NCBI GenBank assembly: GCA_007127275.1
Contig: SKZP01000219.1
Span: 1 to 10,121 of the forward strand
Source of the DNA: Planctomycetota bacterium
Lineage (GTDB): Bacteria; Planctomycetota; UBA8742; SKZP01
DNA: 10,121 nt
Direction of reading: 5' to 3'
The position numbers were made by a program, and so were the translations under genes. Position 1 is the stretch's first letter; each line of letters starts with the position of its first letter. This document shows positions 1-6,990 of this stretch, piece by piece. The notes under the pieces are model-generated. The model saw nothing but the letters and a program-made list of their open reading frames with translations. It was not told where the DNA came from and did not search any database.

Positions 1-405
1 ATCACGTACGTAACGTGGGCCTCGGTGTCCGCCCCACCTTTCCCACGTGCGGAGGACGACGGCGCGACTTCACCCACGCTACGGGTCATTCCCTGACGGG
101 TTGATTGGTTGCATACGGGGGAGCGCGAAGGCCGCGCTACGTTACGGTCGGTACGCGCTACATTCTTGCGGCACGAACTCCGGGTGCAGCCCACGTCCGC
201 ACTCCGTGTTCCGTGCTTTGCACTTCGCACTCTTGTTGTCGGGGGTGGCTGGCCGGGCAACGGTTCGGTAGACTGCTGGTGAGCCGGGTGTTGGCATTGG
301 GTTTGCCGAGGGACCTTTTGCCGTTCGTCGGTAGTTTGTGACGTGCGCGCGCCGTCACCGTTTGCCGTGGGGAGCCGCACTGTGCCCTCGATTGAGTCGG
401 GCTTG
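1..405. other. Non-coding region at left edge, upstream of the amidohydrolase gene
   Basis: No convincing gene is visible here. Short open frames exist on both strands, but their translations look like random GC-rich sequence without domain or signal features. A 7-bp inverted repeat (ACGTGGG at 13-19, CCCACGT at 42-48, 22-nt loop) could form a weak hairpin but has no T-tract. A stretch at about 135-240 resembles the dispersed repeat described at 1886-2000 and 7014-7137 and is listed separately. The promoter of the + strand gene should lie here, but I cannot point to convincing -35/-10 boxes. Confidence 0.6.
135..240 (+). repeat. Possible degenerate copy of the dispersed intergenic repeat
   Basis: Positions 135-160 (GCTACGTTACGGTCGGT followed by ACGCGCTAC) match 1913-1939 (GCTACGGTTACGTCGGT followed by TGCGCGACTC) with a few substitutions and indels. 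Further right, TCCGTGCTTTGCACTTCGC at 210-228 resembles the TCCGCGTTGCCTAGCGTTCGC block at 1965-1985 in the same order and orientation. The spacing between the two blocks is about 20 bp longer than in the other copies and the middle does not align well. I see no terminal inverted repeat around it. It could be a decayed family member or chance similarity in GC-rich DNA. Confidence 0.3.
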
Positions 406-1689
406 ATGAATGATCGGCCGGCCCCCGGGTATATCCTGGCGGGGACCATTCTGGATCCGGTGTCGCCACGCGAGATGCGCGCGGCCGCCGGCGGCCTCGC
501 CATTGGCGTGCGCACCGAGACCATTCGCGACGTCGGAACGGTGGCCGAGCTTGAACGCCGCTACACCGGCTGGCCCGTCGTCCAGGTGCCCGACTGCGTG
601 ATCCTGCCCGCCTTCTCCGACGGTCATGCGCGCCTCGCCGACTACGCCGTGCGTGGCCTCGCCGGCGAGTACCACGACCTCGGTCCCCTCGCCTGGCTCG
701 ACGAAGTGGTCTACCCGGAGGAGGCGAACTACGACGACCCCGGCTACGCGCAGAGCTGCGTCACCGACTTCTTCGAAGCGGCCCTCGCCCAGGGGACCGT
801 CACCGGCTTCGTCGTCACGCCGCCGCAGCAAGAAACCCTCGCGACCTTCTTCGAGGCGCCGGTCGCCGGGCGCTGGTACGCCGGGAACGTCATTGCCGAC
901 GCGATGGCTTCGCAGCCCTACCGCCCGAGCACCGAGGAGGCGATCCAAAACCTTGAGAACTCCGCCTTCCGCTTCGGCAAGAAGTACGTCGTCTCACCGC
1001 GTGCCGTTCCCGCCTGCAGCGACCAAGTGCTGGAGCTCGCCGGCGGCTTGAGCATTGACGACGAGGTATACACGCAGATTCCGCTGGCGGTTTCCGCCGA
1101 CGAGGTTGCGCTCGTCGAGCAACGCACGCAGGGCCAGGAATCCTCGACCGACGTGCTTCACCGACTAAAACTGCTCGGCCAGCGCACGCTGCTGAGTCAT
1201 TGCAACTACCTCACTGAGCCGGAGTGGCGCATCCTGAACGCGCTCGACTGCATTGTCGTGCACACCCCGGGCGCCGACGAAGTCTTCGACGCTCCGCCGT
1301 TGCCGCTGGAGAAGCTTTACGAGCACCGGCTGCGCTGGGCGCTCGGCTCTGCCGTCGGTGCGTCGCCGTCGCTCTCGATGCTTTACACCATCCAGGCGTT
1401 TCTGCGCGTGCACGCCTACACCGGCTCGCCGGATCTAGCCAGCGAGGCGCTCTACCGCGCCACGGTTTCGGTTCCCGCCATCCTCAAGCACGACCCCTCG
1501 GGCCGTATCGAGCCGGGCCACTCCGCCGACCTTCTCGTCTGCCGGTGCCCGGAGGCGGCGCAAGAGAGCGAGCCGGAACGCATTCTCCGCACCCTCGTCG
1601 AAGGTGATCTTGCCGAGCTCGAAGCACGCCCCCTTGCGACGATCCGCCGCAGTCAACTCGTCTCCGGCCAGCTCGCCGAGGTCGGCTAG
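406..1689 (+). CDS. Guanine-deaminase-like amidohydrolase, probable pseudoenzyme
   Basis: 427 aa from ATG 406. The frame is open further upstream with a GTG at 343, but those 21 residues look unlike the family and neither start has a clear Shine-Dalgarno. The protein aligns along its length with guanine deaminase (amidohydrolase superfamily, ATZ/TRZ-like): a beta-sandwich start (GYILAGTILDP), the LAWLDEVVYPEEANYDDPGYA segment equal to the family's 'LxWLxxYTFPxEARFxDxxYA', a VSPR motif, and a C-terminal GRIEPGHSADLLV return strand. Family length is about 430-450 aa, so it is complete. The Zn site is broken. The HxH motif reads D-G-H-A-R (H74 kept, R76 replaces the second His). The QxHxSE motif reads QIPLAV (P226 for His, V229 for the catalytic Glu). 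The LGTDVG motif reads LGSAVG (A316 for the ligand Asp). H265 (SHC) and H286 (HTP) remain. Deaminase activity is therefore unlikely; a binding or structural role, or a changed chemistry, is inference. It is transcribed alone, convergent with the protease gene. Confidence 0.85.
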   Translation: MNDRPAPGYILAGTILDPVSPREMRAAAGGLAIGVRTETIRDVGTVAELERRYTGWPVVQVPDCVILPAFSDGHARLADYAVRGLAGEYHDLGPLAWLDEVVYPEEANYDDPGYAQSCVTDFFEAALAQGTVTGFVVTPPQQETLATFFEAPVAGRWYAGNVIADAMASQPYRPSTEEAIQNLENSAFRFGKKYVVSPRAVPACSDQVLELAGGLSIDDEVYTQIPLAVSADEVALVEQRTQGQESSTDVLHRLKLLGQRTLLSHCNYLTEPEWRILNALDCIVVHTPGADEVFDAPPLPLEKLYEHRLRWALGSAVGASPSLSMLYTIQAFLRVHAYTGSPDLASEALYRATVSVPAILKHDPSGRIEPGHSADLLVCRCPEAAQESEPERILRTLVEGDLAELEARPLATIRRSQLVSGQLAEVG

Positions 1690-1712
1690 GGGCTGTCAGG
1701 AAACACCGGGAA
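1689..1712 (+). repeat. Sequence resembling the terminal repeat of the element at 6991-7160
   Basis: GGGGCTGTCAGGAAAC at 1689-1704 matches the left end of the 6991-7160 element (GGAGCAGTCAGAAAAC) at 13 of 16 positions. It also resembles that element's right end read in reverse (GGCGCTGACAGGAAC). It begins on the last base of the amidohydrolase stop codon TAG (1687-1689). Similarity fades after about 1706, and no matching inverted copy is visible near 2000-2040, so this may be one end of a larger, decayed or truncated element covering the 1690-2000 gap. Confidence 0.35.
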
Positions 1713-1847
1713 TCTTTAAGGCGTGGAACGGTCGTTGATCCAAGTCCACGAAGTACGCTCAGCGGTCGAAACGCCCGTAACGGGGCGACGCACAGACTTC
1801 GCCCGAGGGCTTGCGCGACGTTGCCACACGTAAAGACGCGCGGCCGT

Positions 1848-1879
1848 AAATGAAAATGGGCGGGCCCGGAGGCCCGCCC
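1848..1879 (-). terminator. Rho-independent terminator for the tricorn-like protease gene
   Basis: A perfect 9-bp GC stem (GGGCGGGCC at 1858-1866, GGCCCGCCC at 1871-1879) closes a 4-nt loop. Read on the - strand the loop is UCCG closed by C-G, a stable UNCG-type tetraloop, and the stem is followed by ATTTTCATTT (1857-1848). It lies about 165 bp beyond the protease stop codon in the direction of that gene's transcription. On the + strand no T-tract follows, so it would end transcription from the amidohydrolase gene less efficiently, but the stem could still contribute. Confidence 0.75.
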
Positions 1880-1885
1880 TGCGTG

Positions 1886-2000
1886 AATGTTCGAGCTTCT
1901 GCGCTCGGCTGGGCTACGGTTACGTCGGTTGCGCGACTCGTCACTTCTGCGTCGCTCACCTTGATCCGCGTTGCCTAGCGTTCGCCTCGACCACGTTGTT
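1886..2000 (+). repeat. Dispersed intergenic repeat, copy A
   Basis: This block aligns with 7014-7137 in the same orientation. Shared runs in the same order are GTCGGTTGCGC (1924-1934 and 7051-7060), ACTCG, CTGCG, GCTCACCTT (1954-1962 and 7090-7098), CCGC, TTGC, TAGC and TTCGC. Spacing is nearly conserved, with indels near the middle. It sits between the protease stop codon and that gene's terminator, so it would be in the 3' untranslated part of the protease mRNA as the reverse complement. No reading frame is conserved between the copies. The nature of the repeat is unknown. Confidence 0.55.
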
Positions 2001-2042
2001 TGCGCGGCCTTGACGGGTCAAACGAGGAGTTGGCTCGCTGCT

Positions 2043-5000
2043 TTATTCGTCGTCGGTTTCGCGGTCGCGCCACTCGCGGTAGAGGCGAACCATCTCGTCG
2101 TCGACAGCCTCGCGGTCGTTGCCGCGGTGATACGGGCGGTGACCGTGGACTTCGTAGTAGAGCGTCTGGCGGCGCAACTCTTCAATGGCGCGGTCGAGTT
2201 GCGGGTCGCGACCCTCGAGGCGGTCTTGCGGCGACTTCTCCACCCAGAAGTCCGGGTAGCGCGGATTGTGCTCGAGGTCCACGCCGTCGACGGTGAACGC
2301 GCCGGCCAACGGTGTGCGCACCGTGGATCCGTCGACGAGCGTGTAGCTGCTTGTGCCGATCACGCCGCCGCCGGTGGGTCGCCCGATCACAGGGCCGATG
2401 CCGAGGCGCTTGAAGCCCTCGGCGAAGATCTCGGCATTGGAGAAGCTGCGCTCGTTGATCAGGGTGACCGCGGGGCGCTCCCAGGCGAGGTCGCGGTAGA
2501 CGTTTTCGCTGACTTCGCCGACGTCGCGAAAGCTGCGGCGCAGCCACGGCTCGCGGTAGAGCGTGCGCAGCATATGTACTGCCGTGTTGCCGCCGGAGTT
2601 GTAGCGCACGTCAATGACGACGCCGCGCTTGTTCGCGACCATGTCGACAATCTCGTCCTGGAAGTCGGTGAGCGTCTCGGCCCGCATGCGCGGCACGTGA
2701 ATGTAGCCGAATTCGCCGTTCGTCGCCTCTTCGACGTAGCGGCGGCGCTCGTTCACCCACTCGCGGTAGCGCAACTCGCGGATGTGACCCCGTGAGACCG
2801 GCCGCAAGGAAAAGGTCTGCGCCCCGGCATCCTCTTCGCCCGGCGGGTTTGTGCCGACGGTGACGCGCACGCGCCGGCCGGTCGTGTCGGAGAGGCGCCG
2901 CTCGAGGTTCGAGCGGTAGGTCAACGGCTCGCCGTCAATGGCGCGCAGATACATTCCCGGCTCAATTTCAACCTCGGGCCGGTCGGCAGGGCCGTCGGCG
3001 AGCACGTCGGTGATGCGCAAGATGCCGCTGCGGCGTAGCTCGCGCTGGTCGAAGCGCAGGCCGAGCTCGCCGCTGTCGGTACTGCCCAAGCCGGGGGTGC
3101 CCCCGGGGCGGGAGCCCACGCCGAGGTGCGAGTAATTGAGCTGGCCCATCAAGTCGGACATGGTCGAGCGGAAGACACTGTCTTCGACAGCATCCTTGAC
3201 CATGGGACGGAAGCGCTCGTGCAAGTCGCGCCAGCGGGACTCGACAAGCTCGGGGTCGTAGAAGTAGCGGGCAAAGACCCAGCCAATCTCGTCGTACACG
3301 GCGAGCCGCTCCGTTTGCAGATCCTGCTCGTACTCGGCGCGGGTCGGCACGGTGCGGACGCGGAAATTGTTCAGTGCGAGGCTGCGCACGCGGCCCCGGT
3401 TCAGGAAGTAGAGGCGGTTGCCGTCCGGCGAAAATTGCCACTCGGTGAGGCCGCCGCTAAGTGTGGTGACCTGACGCAGGCCGCCGCCGCGGTCGTTGAC
3501 CGTCCAGAGTTGCCAGCCTTGCATCAGGTTCGAGAGGAAGAACCAGCGGCTGCCGTCGTGCGCGCGCAGCAGGTACCACTCGTTGCTGGGAAGGTCGACA
3601 AGTTGGCGGGCACGGTCGCGGATGCCGTCGAAGACAATGGGAATGTCGCCGTGCGCGGTCTCCTCGACTTCTTCCTCCTCGCCGGCTTCTTCCGACTCGT
3701 TTTCCTCTTCGTCGTCGCGCTCCTCCTCGCCGTTCTCGTCGCCGTTGTCGGCTTCTCCTTCCTCGGGCTGCGGCGGCTCGGGGCCGGGGTCGCGACGCGG
3801 GAACAACTCCTCGAGCTTGTCCTCGGTGAACTCCTCCTCCTCCGGCACCAGGCGCAGCGCGAACACGGTGTAGCCCTCTTCACGAAGGGCGTAGTAGGTC
3901 AGATACTCCTCGTCGGCGGTGAACTTCGGAAAGAAGGAGCCGCGCGCGTGCGCCGTCACCGGCGTCAGCGGCACCTCGCCGTCGACGCTACCAATGAAAA
4001 GGCGCGACTTGAGGTCGGTCGGGTCACTGGTTTCGAGCGCCACCCAGTAGCCCTTCGGCGAAAAGGTGTAGGCGGGACGTGTGCGAATGCTGCGGCGCGG
4101 CATGAGGCCGTCGTCATAGAAGACACGGTCGCCCGTGCCGTCGAGGTTGATCATCCGCACCTCGCGGTCGTTGCGCGTATACAGCACGACGTCCCCCTTC
4201 GGCGAGACCACGGGGCTTGCGTCGTCGTGCTCCGAGGCAACGAGCCAGTACTCCTGGCGCGCGCCAATGTCATAAAGCACGAGATCCTGCTGGCCGCGAC
4301 GAAGCGTCGAGTAGATCAGATACTCGCCATCCGGCGTCCACGTCACCTGTCCCTCACGTGCCGCCGTCTCGGTGACCCGCAAACTCAAGCCGTCGGTCTC
4401 CCCCGTCGAAGAGGTGAGGAACACCTCCCCGTTGACCACGTAGGCAATCTTTTCCCCGTCGGGAGAGAGCGCGAACTCGGAGACGTTGCTGTTGGTGACG
4501 ACGCGATGCTCGTGTGTCACCTTCGGCATGGGCACAACGTGAATGTCGAGCGCTTCCTTTTCCAGCAACTCGCCGTCCACGTCGAAAACCGCCTTGGTCA
4601 GCACGCCGTTGACGTCCTCGGCCACCATATGAAAGCCGCCGGCGGGATTGGGCACGTAGCTCGGCGCGCGCAGCGGAGCGTCCGGATCCTCGTGTTCCAG
4701 CAACGGGCGGAGCCATGGCAACTCCTCGTCTTCGACGTCGCTGGCGAACGGGTCGCAGGCGACGAGGCCGCTGAACTCCTCGCCGTAGGTGAAGAAGACG
4801 AGGTGCGGCTTGAGCTTGCCGTTGATGTCGTGCAACGGTACCCAGCCGGGGCTCATGTCGTGCCAGGTGTTGTCGGTAATGCGACGGTGGTCGGTCAGCA
4901 CCCCCTCGTCGAGCTCGGCAACGTAGATTTCGCTGTTGTTGTAGCCCCGGTAGCGCGGCCGGAAGAAGCCGACGGTGCTACCTCCCATGGTATAGGCGAC

Positions 5001-5684
5001 GTGCTGCATGTCGGGGCTGAAGCGTCCGCCGAATTCGGCAAGCCACATGGACTCGGTCAGTCGGACGGGCGTGCCCGTGCCGTCGAGGCGGGTCATGTAG
5101 AGGTCGTTGCCGCCGTCGCGAAAACCGTAGTAGAGCACCCACTCGCCGTTGGGGCAGACGTGCGTGGGGTACTCGTGCGTTTCGTGCTCGGTAATGCGCC
5201 GCGGCTCTCCGCCGGTCACGGGGCGCGCGTAAAGGTCGTACTGGCCGTGGTATTGCGCGGCGTAGACCACCTCTTCGCCGTCCGGCGTCACCACCCCTCG
5301 CAGCTCCCGCGCCATGTGCACCGAAAGCGGCGCGGCGACGAGGCTCTCACTCGTCAGGTCGACGCGGTACAGGTCGCTTTGATAGGTGAAAATCAGCGTC
5401 TCGCCGTCCGGGGTGAGCGCCGGGTAGCGCAGCCGCGGCTGCCGCTCGACGTCCTCCCACGGCGAGGCAGTCTCGCCCACCCGCTCCAGGCGTTCCGTCG
5501 GTGGCGCCTCCTCCTCGTCCTCTTGCGCTGCCTCCTGCTCTTGTGTACCCGCTTCGCCCTCATCATTCGCGTGGCGGTCCTGGGCGAAGGCGAACCAAGC
5601 GGGAGAGAGGCCGACGAGGATGGTCGCCAGCAGGAGCAAACTGAAACGCGACGGAGTGATGCCACGAGGAAACTGGGGCCGCAT
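2043..5684 (-). CDS. Secreted tricorn-like serine protease (two beta-propellers, PDZ, S41 domain)
   Basis: 1213 aa from ATG 5684. The frame is open to an ATG at 5759, but the signal peptide fits only the inner start (MRPQF..., hydrophobic FSLLLLATILVG, likely cleavage after AFA at residue 34) and AAAGG lies about 10 nt before it. Approximate domain order: acidic linker 37-67; first beta-propeller 80-360 with TolB/PD40-type repeats (LTPDGE, VTPDGE, FSPDM); second propeller 395-775 (LSPDGEK, WTPDGE, FSPDGN); C1 helical domain 780-865; PDZ 868-960; S41 catalytic domain 980-1170. Catalytic residues by analogy with Thermoplasma tricorn (S745-H746, S965, E1023): S852-H853 in NYSHLG, nucleophile S1082 in SFSNAE, probable E1138. 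RYNSGGN near 1027-1033 supplies the oxyanion glycine. All are present, so an active peptidase is expected. Archaeal tricorn is cytosolic; this one is predicted exported, probably periplasmic, degrading peptides. Residues 633-677 inside the second propeller are an almost pure Glu/Asp insert. Monocistronic, ended by the hairpin at 1848-1879. Confidence 0.92.
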   Translation of the reverse strand: MRPQFPRGITPSRFSLLLLATILVGLSPAWFAFAQDRHANDEGEAGTQEQEAAQEDEEEAPPTERLERVGETASPWEDVERQPRLRYPALTPDGETLIFTYQSDLYRVDLTSESLVAAPLSVHMARELRGVVTPDGEEVVYAAQYHGQYDLYARPVTGGEPRRITEHETHEYPTHVCPNGEWVLYYGFRDGGNDLYMTRLDGTGTPVRLTESMWLAEFGGRFSPDMQHVAYTMGGSTVGFFRPRYRGYNNSEIYVAELDEGVLTDHRRITDNTWHDMSPGWVPLHDINGKLKPHLVFFTYGEEFSGLVACDPFASDVEDEELPWLRPLLEHEDPDAPLRAPSYVPNPAGGFHMVAEDVNGVLTKAVFDVDGELLEKEALDIHVVPMPKVTHEHRVVTNSNVSEFALSPDGEKIAYVVNGEVFLTSSTGETDGLSLRVTETAAREGQVTWTPDGEYLIYSTLRRGQQDLVLYDIGARQEYWLVASEHDDASPVVSPKGDVVLYTRNDREVRMINLDGTGDRVFYDDGLMPRRSIRTRPAYTFSPKGYWVALETSDPTDLKSRLFIGSVDGEVPLTPVTAHARGSFFPKFTADEEYLTYYALREEGYTVFALRLVPEEEEFTEDKLEELFPRRDPGPEPPQPEEGEADNGDENGEEERDDEEENESEEAGEEEEVEETAHGDIPIVFDGIRDRARQLVDLPSNEWYLLRAHDGSRWFFLSNLMQGWQLWTVNDRGGGLRQVTTLSGGLTEWQFSPDGNRLYFLNRGRVRSLALNNFRVRTVPTRAEYEQDLQTERLAVYDEIGWVFARYFYDPELVESRWRDLHERFRPMVKDAVEDSVFRSTMSDLMGQLNYSHLGVGSRPGGTPGLGSTDSGELGLRFDQRELRRSGILRITDVLADGPADRPEVEIEPGMYLRAIDGEPLTYRSNLERRLSDTTGRRVRVTVGTNPPGEEDAGAQTFSLRPVSRGHIRELRYREWVNERRRYVEEATNGEFGYIHVPRMRAETLTDFQDEIVDMVANKRGVVIDVRYNSGGNTAVHMLRTLYREPWLRRSFRDVGEVSENVYRDLAWERPAVTLINERSFSNAEIFAEGFKRLGIGPVIGRPTGGGVIGTSSYTLVDGSTVRTPLAGAFTVDGVDLEHNPRYPDFWVEKSPQDRLEGRDPQLDRAIEELRRQTLYYEVHGHRPYHRGNDREAVDDEMVRLYREWRDRETDDE

Positions 5685-6141
5685 ACGGATGCCGCCTTTC
5701 GAACGGCCCTCGGCATGTATACGGGCAACACACGAACCAGGCGTCGTGAACGCTTGCATAAACAGCCGAGAGACAAGGAATGTTGACGAGCCAGCGGGGG
5801 AATCCGGATAAGAGGAGAAACGCGCAACTCCGCGTAGCGCCGGGTGGCGCCTGTTGGATTCAACGCGTTACACCCCACGTCTACCAAACGGCGCCGCCGA
5901 CAACAAGTGACGAGCGAGCCGTGACTCGCGAAACGGCGGGGTTGTGCACGGAGGACGTTGCAGTTGCACGCAGATACGCCCACTTGCGGCGCCCTGTGGA
6001 TTTCGCTGCCATGTATTGGTGATGTCGCTGCACGGATGGTTGCAAGACAGGTGTGTAGCGGCAGATTCGGAAAACTACGTACGCCGCCGCGTGGTAGCTC
6101 TCGGTGCGACGTCCCTTGATTCTCGAGCCGCGCCGACGGGA
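5685..6141. other. Intergenic region between the methyltransferase and protease genes
   Basis: 457 bp with no supported gene. The part next to 5684 must hold the protease 5' leader and promoter; TATACA-like and TTTATG-like hexamers on the - strand lack a matching -35 box at normal spacing, so I do not call a promoter. Three GGCGCC palindromes (5846, 5890, 5988) and a short hairpin GCGCC-GGGT-GGCGC (5837-5850) are present. I see no clear T-tailed terminator after the methyltransferase stop and no tRNA-like fold. I do not find a convincing copy of the dispersed repeat here. Confidence 0.5.
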
Positions 6142-6951
6142 TCAGATCGACTGGCCGAGGGTATGAAACGGTGGCGCGCTCTTCAGGCGGCGCAAGGCCC
6201 AGGTGCGGTCACGCACGTAGAGCGCCGGCGCGGACTCCCCGCCACGGCGGCGGCGAAACGGCGCAACCGGCGGACCGGCCTCACGCAAGGTGCGCGTTAA
6301 TGGATCATACACCGTGCGCGTAAAGCCGAAGGTGGTGATGTAGACGTGCAACCTCGCCGCGGACCGCACCGGCAGTCGCACAAGCATCGCTTGCATCCAC
6401 TCGGAAGCGAGAGAGCAGGCGGCGCCTTCCAGCGTGCTTTCCAACTCTTGCGGCAGGTCGAGCCGCAGGGCCACCGGTACATTCTCGCCGAGTATCTCGT
6501 CAATCTCCAAGCGCGCCCCGCCGCTTTCGGCAGGGTGGACGTGAATCCGTCGTTCCATGCGGTTGAGCGCAATATTGTCGTGCAGGCGTGCGCACCGCTG
6601 CGGGTTCGGCTCCACGGCATGGGTGATCGCCCCCACGGCCTGCGACGCAAGGACGGTGTAGGCGCCGACGCCTGCGCCAATGTCCGCAAAGGTGTCCCCC
6701 GGGCGCAGCAGGTGCAAGAGAAACGCCATCTCCTCGAACTCGTGTAGCCCAACATACAACGTTCCGCGAACGACCGCCTCGTCGTCCCCCACCAAGCGGC
6801 AGTCGTTCACAAAGGGGACCGCTACCGGTTGCCGGCGTCGCAAACACGAAAAGCGCCAGCGAAACAGTCGCGCGAGGATGCCCCACCGTCGCTGACGGCC
6901 GAGCGGATGAGAAAACATGGCATCAAACAGTGTCCGCACGGGCGCATCCAC
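6142..6951 (-). CDS. FkbM-type SAM-dependent methyltransferase
   Basis: 269 aa. The start is GTG 6951, the only start codon after the in-frame stop at 6966-6964 before ATG 6918 (Met12); neither has a clear Shine-Dalgarno, so the N-terminus is uncertain. A Rossmann-fold SAM-binding core is visible: GLHEFEEMAFLLHLLRPGD leads into motif I D90-I-G-A-G-V-G96, then the acidic end of beta 2 in VEPN (E114, ribose contact), then the NIALN helix. This order is typical of FkbM-family methyltransferases, which usually O-methylate sugars or secondary metabolites and often accompany glycan genes. The family's usual (K)IDxEGxE motif reads RLDLPQELE here: D165 is kept but the following EG is replaced by PQ, so activity or substrate may differ. 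The C-terminal tail (about 230-269) is Arg-rich, with an ALYVRD strand. No glycosyltransferase or other sugar gene is near. It is soluble, without signal peptide or membrane segment. The substrate cannot be told from the sequence. Confidence 0.8.
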   Translation of the reverse strand: MDAPVRTLFDAMFSHPLGRQRRWGILARLFRWRFSCLRRRQPVAVPFVNDCRLVGDDEAVVRGTLYVGLHEFEEMAFLLHLLRPGDTFADIGAGVGAYTVLASQAVGAITHAVEPNPQRCARLHDNIALNRMERRIHVHPAESGGARLEIDEILGENVPVALRLDLPQELESTLEGAACSLASEWMQAMLVRLPVRSAARLHVYITTFGFTRTVYDPLTRTLREAGPPVAPFRRRRGGESAPALYVRDRTWALRRLKSAPPFHTLGQSI

Positions 6952-6990
6952 ACAGGGGCCGGTTCACGAACTCGACGCACAGTCGCCTTG

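Noticed and set aside
1..48. Inverted repeat ACGTGGG/CCCACGT as a terminator
   Set aside because: Only 7 bp with a 22-nt loop and no T-tract on either side.
105..341. Short + strand open frame at the left edge
   Set aside because: Composition looks random (Arg/Cys/Ser-rich), there is no ribosome binding site, and it overlaps the possible repeat copy.
1759..1959. 66-codon - strand open frame with a Gly-Pro-Pro repeat
   Set aside because: The GPPGPP segment is simply the translated terminator palindrome, and the rest is repeat DNA; no ribosome binding site.
1971..2795. 274-codon + strand open frame opposite the protease C-terminus
   Set aside because: It is also in codon register with the protease and covers the conserved S41 catalytic region on the other strand; no independent coding evidence.
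3126..5786. 886-codon open frame on the + strand opposite the protease gene
   Set aside because: It is in exact codon register with the protease, so its stops would need TTA, CTA or TCA codons in the real gene, which GC-rich genes rarely use. Its translation has no recognisable domain, while the - strand frame has signal peptide, propellers, PDZ and catalytic motifs.
5700..5830. Promoter-like hexamers on the - strand before the protease (TATACA, TTTATG)
   Set aside because: Neither has a credible -35 box at 16-18 bp; such hexamers are expected by chance.
5837..5864. GTTGGATTCAAC and the GCGCC hairpin, suggestive of a tRNA T-arm and 3' end
   Set aside because: The loop is too short for a T-loop, no anticodon arm or acceptor stem can be paired around it, and no CCA-side partner is found.
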